Source of the DNA: Brachybacterium phenoliresistens
Lineage (GTDB): Bacteria > Actinomycetota > Actinomycetes > Actinomycetales > Dermabacteraceae
Assembly: GCF_000576425.1 (NCBI RefSeq)
Contig: NZ_KK069993.1
Location: 97,999-161,998, forward strand
Direction: 5' to 3'
Length of the DNA stretch: 64,000 nucleotides
Shown: in pieces, positions 7,976 to 17,154 of the stretch
Position numbering within the stretch: position 1 is the stretch's first letter
How the letters are laid out: each line of letters opens with the position of its first letter
The notes under the pieces: generated by a model
Databases searched by the model: none
The model's input: the letters and a program-made list of their open reading frames with translations, nothing else
Told to the model about the DNA's origin: nothing
Position numbers and translations under genes: made by a program

Positions 7976-10507
7976 CTACACGGTGGAGCCGTTCAACATT
8001 TCGCTCACCTCCCCACTCCACGCCACCGCCAACCGATCTCTCGCCCGCGACGCCCCCACATACAACAGCGACCGTTCCTGCAGTTCCGCCGCCTCATGAG
8101 TCTGCTCGTCATAGCTGCGGCCCGGACGGTCGTCGAGCGAGTCGGCATCTATGCCGAACAGGACCACTCGGGTGAACTCCATGCCCTTGGCCCGGTGGAA
8201 GGTCATCGCCAGCGGCGCGCCCTTGCGATATGCGACGTTCCGGTCCACCGAGGCGACAGGGATGCCGCGGTCGTCGAGGCCCCGCACCAGCAGGTCACGG
8301 GTCGAGGCCCACCGGGTCAACAGGCCGATGGTGGAGAGATCCTCCTCCGGGCCCATCTCCTCGGCCCATTCGCGCAATAGCGCGGCGACCTGCTCGAGCT
8401 CGTCGGCGAGGTCACGAGCCGGCAGCAGCAGCACCTCGGGGCCGCTGCGGGCGGACCGGTAGACGCCGTGATCCCCGCCGTGCTCGAGCGGGGTGCCGGT
8501 CTCGTCCACGTCGTCCTCCATGGCGGCGATGTCGAAGTCGCCGCCCTTCAGTACGTTCACCGCGAAGGCCAGGTTCTGCGCGGTGGTGCGGTAATTGAGC
8601 TTGAGGCGCCGTGAGCGCCCGCGGATCCCGATGCCGTACCGGCCCAGCTTCACAGGATTGGAGTAGATGCGCTGGTGCGAATCTTCGGCGATGAACATGT
8701 CGTCGTCGCCCTCGGCGACCAACGCTCGCAGTAGTTGCCACTGCGTAGGCCGCAGGTCCTGCCCCTCGTCCACGAGGACGTGATCGGCGGGCCTCTCCCC
8801 CGTCGCCTCGGCCTGCGCATCGAGCACCGCAGCGGCGATGGCCGAGGTCTCGTCCCAGTCGATGCTCGCGGAGCGTCGGCCGCCCTCCCGGTACACGGCG
8901 ACGATCGCCCACACCTCGCGGCGCTGGTTGCGACCCAGGCGCGTCCCGCGACCACCGCGCGGAACCCGGAGGTACCCGGTCTCGTCGAGGATCCGGTGCG
9001 GGAGGATCACCTCGCGGTACTCGTCCGCGAGGAACGCGGCGCTTGTGTGCGCCTGGGTGCGGTCGCGCACCGCGCCGGAGGCGACGGCCGCAGCGATCGC
9101 GATCTCCCAGTCGTGGGCGCTGCGCGAGTACTTGGGACTGCGCGTGTCCCAGCCGACGACCGCGCGCATCGGCGCGGCGAGGGCGCGGGAACCGGAGATC
9201 ACCCCATGTGCGATGCGGTCCACGCCGGTGACGTGGATCCCGGGACGGCCCAGCACGTCCGTGCGTGGCGCCCCGGGCTCAAGGGTGCGTACCTGCTCCT
9301 CGAGCGCGTCGGCGAGGTTGCGCGTGTAGGTAGTCAGAACGATCCGGGCCTCGCGTCCTTCCGCCTGCGCCTCCTGGGCCAGGCGCACCGCTCGGTGCAC
9401 GAGGACCACCGTCTTGCCGGTCCCGGCGCCGCCGGTGAGCCGGTAGGGACCGCGGGTGCGAACATAGACGTAGGTGCGCTGCTCAGGGTGCAGGAAGATG
9501 CGCCACTGGGCGAAGCTCCCGGAGGCGAGCACCTTGGCGAGAGCGTCGTCGTCCTCGATGAGGTGGTAGCTGGCCTGGGACTTCTCCGCGGTCAGCGACT
9601 CGACGATGTCGTCGGTCGAGGACGGGGTCCCGACATCGCTACCGCCATTGACTCCGGTGAAGTACGCCTCGCGTACCTCGTCGAGGGTCTTGCCGGTCGC
9701 GAGGTCGAGCAGCGCGGAGCCCTGCCAGGAGCGGGCGCCCTCCGCGAGGTCCAGCAGGGCGGCCTCATCGGCCTCGACCGCTGCGGCCGCAAGGACGGGG
9801 TCGATGCCGAGGACGTCGATGAGTTCTTGCGCGGTCACGCTGAGGACGGGGCCGGACCGGCCGACACTCCCGGTCCCGCCGTCCACGGCCGGCTCCGTTG
9901 TCCCGCCGTCTTCGTCCGATGACTGGTCGATCGGTCCCGCTTGGGCGCTCGACGCCTGTTCCGCAGGGGCCAGTGATGACCCCGGCTGCTGCTCCCCCGC
10001 GTCAGGGGCCCCCGACGGCTTCTCGTCAGGTTCTGCCATCTCGGCGGCTCGACGCTCCTGCTCGAGACGCTCAGCTTCCTGCCGCTGGAACTCGGCGAGC
10101 TGCTCGGCGGCGAGCGCGGCGGCACGCGCCTGGACCTCGGACTCGGACAAGCCTCCGGCGCGCAGCGCGTCCTCGTCGGTACGGATCTCCGTGGTGCCGG
10201 AGACCGGGTTCATGCGCAGGTACAGCTTCCGGGCCCGGCGGTAGGCGTCGTCGTGGTCGTAGACGCCCTCAGCGAGCCACAGGTCCTGGCCCGAAGAGTT
10301 CAGCCGGAACGCAAGGATCCGGTACTGCTTGTTGACGCGGATCGAGCGGATCCGGTCATCGGCCGCCTGGTAAATGGGCTCGACATGCAAGCCCGGGGAC
10401 TCCGGAGTGGTGCGCAGCAGGTTGAGGGTCGAGGTGACCTGCCCCAGGAGAGAGCGCGGTATCGATTCGAGGAAAGTATCGGAGATGGAGATGATGCCGT
10501 CGCTCAT
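7976..10507 (-). CDS. UvrD/Rep-family DNA helicase with N-terminal RelE/ParE-like domain
   Basis: An 843-residue protein in three parts. Residues 1-100 look like a RelE/ParE toxin fold (IRVNKQYRILAFRL, then WLAEGVYDHDDAYRRARKL). Residues 120-340 are charged, low-complexity linker. The rest is a superfamily 1 helicase: Walker A GGAGTGKTVVLVHRA near 356, Walker B VDEGQDLRPTQW near 579, the LNYRTT motif, and the final LLYVGASRARDRLAVAW. It is the last gene of the DISARM-like operon; its ATG overlaps the previous stop (ATGA at 10504-10507), with GGAAGGAA upstream. The frame extends further upstream only as an artefact. The front domain may bind nucleic acid or hold the helicase, rather than act as a toxin. 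Confidence 0.85.
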   Translation of the reverse strand: MSDGIISISDTFLESIPRSLLGQVTSTLNLLRTTPESPGLHVEPIYQAADDRIRSIRVNKQYRILAFRLNSSGQDLWLAEGVYDHDDAYRRARKLYLRMNPVSGTTEIRTDEDALRAGGLSESEVQARAAALAAEQLAEFQRQEAERLEQERRAAEMAEPDEKPSGAPDAGEQQPGSSLAPAEQASSAQAGPIDQSSDEDGGTTEPAVDGGTGSVGRSGPVLSVTAQELIDVLGIDPVLAAAAVEADEAALLDLAEGARSWQGSALLDLATGKTLDEVREAYFTGVNGGSDVGTPSSTDDIVESLTAEKSQASYHLIEDDDALAKVLASGSFAQWRIFLHPEQRTYVYVRTRGPYRLTGGAGTGKTVVLVHRAVRLAQEAQAEGREARIVLTTYTRNLADALEEQVRTLEPGAPRTDVLGRPGIHVTGVDRIAHGVISGSRALAAPMRAVVGWDTRSPKYSRSAHDWEIAIAAAVASGAVRDRTQAHTSAAFLADEYREVILPHRILDETGYLRVPRGGRGTRLGRNQRREVWAIVAVYREGGRRSASIDWDETSAIAAAVLDAQAEATGERPADHVLVDEGQDLRPTQWQLLRALVAEGDDDMFIAEDSHQRIYSNPVKLGRYGIGIRGRSRRLKLNYRTTAQNLAFAVNVLKGGDFDIAAMEDDVDETGTPLEHGGDHGVYRSARSGPEVLLLPARDLADELEQVAALLREWAEEMGPEEDLSTIGLLTRWASTRDLLVRGLDDRGIPVASVDRNVAYRKGAPLAMTFHRAKGMEFTRVVLFGIDADSLDDRPGRSYDEQTHEAAELQERSLLYVGASRARDRLAVAWSGEVSEMLNGSTV

Positions 10508-13500
10508 CGGGCAGTTCCTTCCGTCAGTCCCAAGGCCTCGAGGACATTGTCGGCACCGGGTCCGACGATCCTCCAGCCGTCTCTCTCGAGGGCGGCAAGA
10601 TCCCGCTGCGGGAGTGCTTCCACCACGTAGGCTCGCCGCAGGTCCGGCCAGGCGATGTCCAGGGGGATGCCCGGCCCGAACTCTTCGCCGATCACCGGTA
10701 CGTCCATGCCGAGCCGGGCGGCAGCCACGATGATCGCGCGCTCGGTACCGGTGAGGACCTCCTCGTACGGCTCCTGCCACTGGGGCGGAAGGCCGCTGGC
10801 ATCGACTTCCGTGGGCTCGGCGAGGACCATGTAGTCGGCCTGCTGCTTGTGCCGGGTGTGCTCGGCGTCCGCGACCGGAGCACCATCCGCGAGTGCATCG
10901 GCAACGCCAGGAGCAGACGATGCGACGGACGGCTTGCGTGACGCGTCCGCGCCCTGTCTCGAGGGCTCCTGTGCGGGGACGTTCGGCGCAGCTGCGGGGA
11001 GCTGCGCATCGACGGTGACGTCGATGCCGGACTCGATGAGGCTCATCGTGGTCAAGCGCAGCGTGCCGCCGTGCGGGTCCCCCTGGGCGAGGTTCGCCAT
11101 CTGCGCCCAGGTGCGCCAGGAATCCTCGAAGGTGGGCCGATGCATCGCCGCCTCGCGGTCGTCGAGGACCAACGTGAGGTTCCGGACGCCCACGCCCAGG
11201 AGGGCGATGGCGGCGAGCTCGTCACTGCGGCGCGCGATCGCCATCCGAGTCGGGTCAGTGAACGGCTCCGGGGTCTTTCCGTTCAGGAGATGGCTCGCGA
11301 GGTCCTGGACCTCGTCCGGATCCGCGCTGGTCAGCGTGCTGCGATTCCGCGCGGAGACGAGGAGCTGGGGCAGCTCGTAGGCGAGCTGCTGGAGCCGGTC
11401 GGTGCGACCGGTTCGCAGCACATCGAGGAGGAGCTCCATCGGCGTCGCGCGCAGGAGCGGAGCGAGCTGGCGCGTGGTGACGGTCCCCTCCGACCATGCC
11501 AGGACGGTCTCCTCGACCAGCGGACTCGGCAGGGGCGCGGTGTAGGCCCGCTTCGGGGCCCTGCGCCGGGCCGAATCTTCTTCGAGGTCGGCGTGAGTGA
11601 CGGTGAGGACGACGTAGCCGGCGCGGCGCAGGCGCATGCGCTTGACGGCGTCGTCGCCCACCCGGTTGTTTCCGCTGGTGGCGTGGAAGGCGCGGCCGTC
11701 GGTGTAGATCGCGATGCCCTCCACATCGGCCCCGGACCAGGTGAGCACGAAATCGGGTCGCGTCCCGACGATATCGACCTGCGCGCTGAGCGTGTAGGTG
11801 CGGCTGGCGGTGCGCACGCTCACGGAGCTGCCGTGGGTGCTCACGCTGGCCCCCTCGATCTCGCCGGCGGCGGCCATGAACGCACGCCGGAAGCGCGCTT
11901 CGAGCGCCGACTCGGACGGGGAGACGGACTCGGGCTGCTTCTCCTCCACGGCCCAGGTCATCTCGCCCTTCTGCGGCCGATCGGCGCGCAGGACGATCTG
12001 CAGCGCCTCGATCGCATCCAGACGACGCATCTGCGGGTACTCGTCCGGACGGACGTAGGGCAGCAGGCATCGGTGGCAGGCCGCGAGGCCCTCGTCCTGG
12101 CAGGGGCACGCCTCGAGAGCGTCGAGGGCCTCGACGAGGATGTCCCAGGCGCTGCGCGGGGAGGCGAGCTCCATGAGGTAGCCGGTGCCACCGGGGATGG
12201 AGTCGGACAGCAGCACCGCGGAGCTCCCGCTGTGCTGGGGGTGTGCGATGACGTCGAGCTCGACGTTGCCGATGCTGCCGCCGAAGCGGGTCTCGATGCC
12301 CAGCTGGAGGGCCGCGCTGAGGTTGAGCAGCAGCGCACCGGAGGGGTCCTCGAGGATCTCGCCCGGAAGCGTGATGAGCACGGTCTCCGTCTGCACGGTG
12401 CGGGACAGGAGCACGGGGACGTTCCGCCCCTCGCGCTCGTAGCGCAGCGAGCACCAGACCTGATGGTCCTGGGGCTTGTTGCCGTCGGTGTCGGTGTCGT
12501 GGTGCCCGCACTCCTGACAGATGAGGAAGCCGGGGGCGGTGCGGTCCTGCCCGGAGATGCGGATCGTCTCGGCGACCTGGTGGGGGCGGCCGAGGTTCAG
12601 GCGGGTCAGGGTGGTGCCGCGGTCCAGGGCCATCCCGAACCCGGTGCCGGGCACGCTCCACCGCTGCAGGGGCGTCGCCTCGTGGAAGGAAGCGGACAGG
12701 GCCGTCTCGAAGCGGACGCGTTCGCGGTCGTCGCGGGAGTCGCCGATTCGCGTGCGGCTGCGGTTCATGGTCGAGTAGACGCGGGTCAGGTCGATGACGT
12801 CGCGGTGCTGGCCGGCATCGGCGATCTCCTGAGACCGGCACTTCGGGCAGGAACGGGGCGGGGTATCGCGCTCGAACCGGTGGGCGAAGCCGCAGCGGGG
12901 GCAGAAGGCGGTGCGGTGCAGTCCGCTGCCGCCCACGCCGATGTCCACGGCGTCGATCACGAGCTCGCGGCCGTGGGCGTAGAAGTGCGCCCCGGGAGCG
13001 AGCTCCGTCAGGGCCGCCATGCCGGAGCGGCCGTAGCTGGCGGCGACGTGCTGCCAGGTGCCGTCGTCGTCCTGCCAGATGACGGTGGCCTCGAGGGCGA
13101 CGGCGTCGTCGACGAGGGTGAAGTTGGGCAGCAGGCCGTGCATCTCGAGCACGCCGATCCAGTGGGCGGAGTCCGCGGCGGCGGCCTCGGCGCTGAGGCG
13201 CCCGGCAGTGCCGCGCAGGCGACGGCGCTCCGCTTCGCGCTCCTCCTCGGTCATGACGGTCTCGTCTCCGAGGATCTCCTGCTCGGCGGAGATCAGGAAG
13301 TTCTCCGCCTCGAGCACGCGGCGGGTCTCCTCGCGTGCTTCCGGGTCGGGCACGGTTTCGAGCTCGTCGAGGTTCGCCTGGATCCGGGCGCGCCGGCGGC
13401 GCAGCTCGTCCCGCTTGTCCCGCCAGGCGCCGGCGGCGCGCTCGATGGTCATGACGAGGCCGCTGCGGCCCTCCGCGTCGGGCAGCGCCCAGGCACGCAG

Positions 13501-16500
13501 CGTGTCGCGCGCCTGCTCGGTCAGGCCGTCCCAGGCGTGGGCACCGATCGTGAACTGCGCGAGGAACCGGTCAACGTACGCGGGGCCGCGCTGTTGCATC
13601 TCCTCGATGACATGTCCCAGGTAGGTGCCGGGGCCGATGTCGGCGAGGATCGGTGTGGTGCGGGCGGGCGGACTGATGCGCTCATCCCCGGAGAGGGCAT
13701 CTATCACGGACGCCAGGAACTGGCGACGGAGGATCTCCTCGGCCGAGAGGTACGCGCCCGGGGCGCGGACGGTGCCGTTGAGCAGGTCGAGCGGGTCGTA
13801 GAAGAGGCCCGCGGTGCGGCCGCGGCCCGCGACCAGCGTGACGTCCAGGGAGTTGCCGGTGAGGCGACCCGCGCGGCCCACGCGCTGCAGGTAGCTGGCG
13901 ACGGTCTTCGGGACCGAGGCGAGCAGCACGGTGGACAGGCCGCCGATGTCGATGCCCATCTCGAGGGTGGGGGTGGCGACCAGGACGTTGGGGGCGCCCG
14001 GGTCCTCGGAGCTGTTCTTGAACTGGGTCTCGTGGGCGAGGCGGTCCTCGGTGGTAAGCAGGGAGGTGTGCTCGCGGGCGACGACGCGCCGCATGTCCCC
14101 CTGGTAGAGGGATCGGTAGTAGGTGGAACGGATCCCGTGCGGGCGCAGACGTCCTGGGCAGCGGAAGCGCAGGCAAGGACCGTCGGCAAGCTGCGTGAGA
14201 CTGTGCGTGGTGCCGGTGACGGTCTCGCGGCACTCGGAGCAGCTGAGGGAGGGCGTGGGAGCCTCGGCATCGGCCGTGGCGGTGCTGGGCAGGCAGCCTT
14301 CGAGGCGATCGGGACGCACGGCGAAGCTGCGCAGCTGCCCGCCGGGGCCGGCCGGGACCGCGTCGAGGATCCCCAGCTCGACGAGCTCGTCCAGCAGAGG
14401 GCGCAGGAACGTCGCGGCAGTGCTGCGGTCCCGACCCAGGGCACGGGCCGTCCAGTCGGCGTACCAGCTGCCACGAGAGGCGGCATCCTCGAACTCGCAG
14501 GTCTTGCCCCGGGGGCCGATGCTGGGCAGCTGCGGGATGGCCCGCCCGGGCGGGAAGGCGGGCATGACGTCCCGTTCAGGGCGGCCGCCCCACAGCCGGT
14601 ACAGCGGCCCGCCGTCCTCACGGAACTTCTTCAGCCAGGGGTGGCTGATCGCGCCGTGGGTGCGCAGGCGCTCCAGGATCCCGCGGCCCCAGCGGCGCCG
14701 CTGGGCGGCGCTGTCCCCGTCCAGCAGAGGTGCGCTCGCGCCGAGGGCGCGCTCGGCGGCCTGGTCGAGTTCGTGATCAGCGGCGCGGACCTGGGCCTGG
14801 GCCGATCCGGTGAGCAGGAGCGTCCGGCCCACCTGACCTGTCAGGCCCAGTTCGAGGCCCACGTCGAAGCGGAGGCGGGAGCGGACCAGCTCCTCGGCGC
14901 GGTGCCGCTTCTCGGAGCGGAAGCCGCGGCGACGAGGGGGATCCTGGTGCCAGAAGGGGGCGAGCCGTTCGGAGTCGGTGATGGTGGGGTGCAGCAGCCG
15001 GTAGCGCTGCTCGTCGTCCTGGGCGGCGGCGATCATGCGGTCGACGATCTGGTCGAGCGTGGCGGGTTCAGCCCGCAAGGCGCTGTGGATCGCCGAGCGC
15101 AGGGTGAGGCTGTGGGAGCGGGCCTCGACGAAGCCTGCCCGGTGCGCCGCGTCCTGCACAGAGTCGGTGAAGACCAGCGCCTTCTTCTCGCGCATGTCGA
15201 GTCCGGGTGTGCCGAACAGGCTGGTCAGCGCGACCGAGAGGAGCGTGGCGAGGCTGGTGCCGAGGAAGCGGATGCCATCCTTCTCCCCACAGGCGGGGCA
15301 GGTGTCCTCCAGCGCCTTCTCCCCCGCGTCGAGGCCGGCGAAGACCAGGACCTGGATGACGTTCGGGTCCGGGTCGTCCTCGAGGGGGCCGTGCACGTCG
15401 AGGGTGGCGGAGTCGAGGTTGAGATAACGGCGGCGGGAGGATTCCTCGGTGGTACGGTCCGCGGCCTCCTCGCGGGTGGTGATGTCGAGGATCAGTGCGC
15501 GGAACCGCTGCTTGTTGTGGAAGGCGTCCTGGCGGATCTTGTCCGGGGTGAGCTCGAGGTCGTCCCCGACGGCCCTCGTGGTCGCGCCCCAGCCGGAGCG
15601 GCCGCAGTGACGGCAGTAGATGGCAGGCAGGGCCTTGCCGCTCTCCTCGCCGGCGGCGTCCGACCACTGGAACGCGGGCGCGCCGGCGACGAGACGGTCC
15701 ACGCGGGTGATCTCCCGCAGCCACAAGTGCGCTTCGAGGGAGGGGAAGGAGTTGCGCGGCGCTCCCTCGCGGGCGCGCTCGTGGGAGAGCGCGGCGAGCA
15801 GCACCGTGGTGAACCCGCGGGCGACGGCGTCGTCGGTGATGTTCGAGAAGACGGCGCGGGCGAGATCCTCGAGCGCCGTGGCCGTGGTGGTCAGGGCGAG
15901 GAGCGTGCCGGTGGTCTCGTGCGCGAGCAGAAGGTCACGCACGGCGAAGCCGTGGGCGGCGGCGGTCCGGGTCGCGGGGACGTCGGGGTCGTCGCTGCGC
16001 CACAGCACGTCCAGGAGGTCGCGGGTGAGGGCGTCTGCGTCGACCGCGGTGCCGGGTTCGAGGTGCCGGGCGCTCACGGCGCGCAAGTCCTCAGCCGTCG
16101 GTGCGGTGGGCGTGAGGGGCGCGCGGGCCCCGTGGACCGTGGTGGTCGCGGCGGTCGCGGGGGCGAGGAAGTCGTCCAGCGCGACGCGGGTCTCGGTGAT
16201 GACCGCGTCCGGGCCGATGGGACTGCCGAACACCGTCTGCGCGAATTCGAGCATGTCCGCGGCGGCGTCGTCGCCGTCGCCCAGGGTGGCGCTGGTGGCG
16301 ACCGGAGTGATGTGCACGCGGCCGGGGGCGACGGTGTCCAGCACCAGGCGCAGGCGCCGCAGCAGCATGCCGACGTCGGTGCCCTGGGCGCCGTCGTAGG
16401 TGTGGAACTCGTCGAGGATCAGGTAACGCAGCGAGGCCGCGGATGCCTCCCACAGGGGGCGGTCGGCGCGGCGCAGCAGCAGCTGGTCCAGCATCTTGTA

Positions 16501-17154
16501 GTTCGTCAGCAGGATGTCCGGGACGCTGCCGCGGATCATCTCTCGGTCGGTGATCAGGCTCTTCTCGGTGACGACCGTGGAGGACTGCGCGGAGGCCTCG
16601 CCGGTGTACAGGGCGGCGGCGATGCCCCGGTAGGCGGGGGTGCCCGTGATGGCCTGGGCGAGTCGCCCGGCCTGGTCGTTGGCCAGCGCGTTCATCGGGT
16701 AGAGGATCAGCGCCTTGATCCCCCCGATCCCGGCGCTGCGCGCCCTCGCCACGTGATCCAGCACGGGGTACAGGAAGGACTCGGTCTTCCCGGAGCCGGT
16801 GCCGGTGGTGACGATGGTGGGCAGCGGCAGGCGCAGCCCGTGCTCGTCCTGCTCCCCCGGCACGGCCGGGTTCGTGGTCAAGCGGGAGAACGCGGTCGCT
16901 TGATGAGCGTAGGGCGCGAACCATTCCGGCAGGCTCGGGACAAGAGCACGAGCCTCCTTCGTGTTGACCCCGGCGGCGAAGGGCAGGCGGGTGCGGATGT
17001 AGGGCCCCTGGAAGATGCCCGCATCCTCGTGCTCGAGGAAGGCGTCCAGGGCCGTGCCCACGGAAGGGTCGGCGAGGGAGATCGCCGTGGTCACGTAGTC
17101 GAGCACGGCCCGCCGCAGGTCGGCGGCCTGCCGGGTGGGCAGCAGCTCCGTCAT
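10504..17154 (-). CDS. Giant DEAD/DEAH helicase with DUF1998-like and PD-(D/E)XK-like domains (DrmA/DrmB-like)
   Basis: A 2216-residue protein. The helicase core starts with Walker A GTGSGKT (118-124) and motif II DEFH (248-251). A second helicase half carries ATPTLEMGIDIGGLSTV and SYLQRVGRAGR, as in YprA/MrfA-type helicases. Several zinc-binding cysteine pairs follow (YCRHCGRSGWG, CPACGEKDG, CPRCGFAHRF with CPKCRSQE). Near 1690 the DUF1998 end motif appears (CPC, then CHRCLLPY). Near 1800-1850, PDFVLTWSG with GIAIYTDGRAFHA and a KRMRLRRAGYVVLTVT tail resembles a Vsr/PD-(D/E)XK nuclease. In class 1 DISARM the helicase (DrmA) and the DUF1998 protein (DrmB) are separate; here they look fused. 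The start has GGAGGAG 6 bases upstream and overlaps the methyltransferase stop. Confidence 0.88.
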   Translation of the reverse strand: MTELLPTRQAADLRRAVLDYVTTAISLADPSVGTALDAFLEHEDAGIFQGPYIRTRLPFAAGVNTKEARALVPSLPEWFAPYAHQATAFSRLTTNPAVPGEQDEHGLRLPLPTIVTTGTGSGKTESFLYPVLDHVARARSAGIGGIKALILYPMNALANDQAGRLAQAITGTPAYRGIAAALYTGEASAQSSTVVTEKSLITDREMIRGSVPDILLTNYKMLDQLLLRRADRPLWEASAASLRYLILDEFHTYDGAQGTDVGMLLRRLRLVLDTVAPGRVHITPVATSATLGDGDDAAADMLEFAQTVFGSPIGPDAVITETRVALDDFLAPATAATTTVHGARAPLTPTAPTAEDLRAVSARHLEPGTAVDADALTRDLLDVLWRSDDPDVPATRTAAAHGFAVRDLLLAHETTGTLLALTTTATALEDLARAVFSNITDDAVARGFTTVLLAALSHERAREGAPRNSFPSLEAHLWLREITRVDRLVAGAPAFQWSDAAGEESGKALPAIYCRHCGRSGWGATTRAVGDDLELTPDKIRQDAFHNKQRFRALILDITTREEAADRTTEESSRRRYLNLDSATLDVHGPLEDDPDPNVIQVLVFAGLDAGEKALEDTCPACGEKDGIRFLGTSLATLLSVALTSLFGTPGLDMREKKALVFTDSVQDAAHRAGFVEARSHSLTLRSAIHSALRAEPATLDQIVDRMIAAAQDDEQRYRLLHPTITDSERLAPFWHQDPPRRRGFRSEKRHRAEELVRSRLRFDVGLELGLTGQVGRTLLLTGSAQAQVRAADHELDQAAERALGASAPLLDGDSAAQRRRWGRGILERLRTHGAISHPWLKKFREDGGPLYRLWGGRPERDVMPAFPPGRAIPQLPSIGPRGKTCEFEDAASRGSWYADWTARALGRDRSTAATFLRPLLDELVELGILDAVPAGPGGQLRSFAVRPDRLEGCLPSTATADAEAPTPSLSCSECRETVTGTTHSLTQLADGPCLRFRCPGRLRPHGIRSTYYRSLYQGDMRRVVAREHTSLLTTEDRLAHETQFKNSSEDPGAPNVLVATPTLEMGIDIGGLSTVLLASVPKTVASYLQRVGRAGRLTGNSLDVTLVAGRGRTAGLFYDPLDLLNGTVRAPGAYLSAEEILRRQFLASVIDALSGDERISPPARTTPILADIGPGTYLGHVIEEMQQRGPAYVDRFLAQFTIGAHAWDGLTEQARDTLRAWALPDAEGRSGLVMTIERAAGAWRDKRDELRRRRARIQANLDELETVPDPEAREETRRVLEAENFLISAEQEILGDETVMTEEEREAERRRLRGTAGRLSAEAAAADSAHWIGVLEMHGLLPNFTLVDDAVALEATVIWQDDDGTWQHVAASYGRSGMAALTELAPGAHFYAHGRELVIDAVDIGVGGSGLHRTAFCPRCGFAHRFERDTPPRSCPKCRSQEIADAGQHRDVIDLTRVYSTMNRSRTRIGDSRDDRERVRFETALSASFHEATPLQRWSVPGTGFGMALDRGTTLTRLNLGRPHQVAETIRISGQDRTAPGFLICQECGHHDTDTDGNKPQDHQVWCSLRYEREGRNVPVLLSRTVQTETVLITLPGEILEDPSGALLLNLSAALQLGIETRFGGSIGNVELDVIAHPQHSGSSAVLLSDSIPGGTGYLMELASPRSAWDILVEALDALEACPCQDEGLAACHRCLLPYVRPDEYPQMRRLDAIEALQIVLRADRPQKGEMTWAVEEKQPESVSPSESALEARFRRAFMAAAGEIEGASVSTHGSSVSVRTASRTYTLSAQVDIVGTRPDFVLTWSGADVEGIAIYTDGRAFHATSGNNRVGDDAVKRMRLRRAGYVVLTVTHADLEEDSARRRAPKRAYTAPLPSPLVEETVLAWSEGTVTTRQLAPLLRATPMELLLDVLRTGRTDRLQQLAYELPQLLVSARNRSTLTSADPDEVQDLASHLLNGKTPEPFTDPTRMAIARRSDELAAIALLGVGVRNLTLVLDDREAAMHRPTFEDSWRTWAQMANLAQGDPHGGTLRLTTMSLIESGIDVTVDAQLPAAAPNVPAQEPSRQGADASRKPSVASSAPGVADALADGAPVADAEHTRHKQQADYMVLAEPTEVDASGLPPQWQEPYEEVLTGTERAIIVAAARLGMDVPVIGEEFGPGIPLDIAWPDLRRAYVVEALPQRDLAALERDGWRIVGPGADNVLEALGLTEGTAR

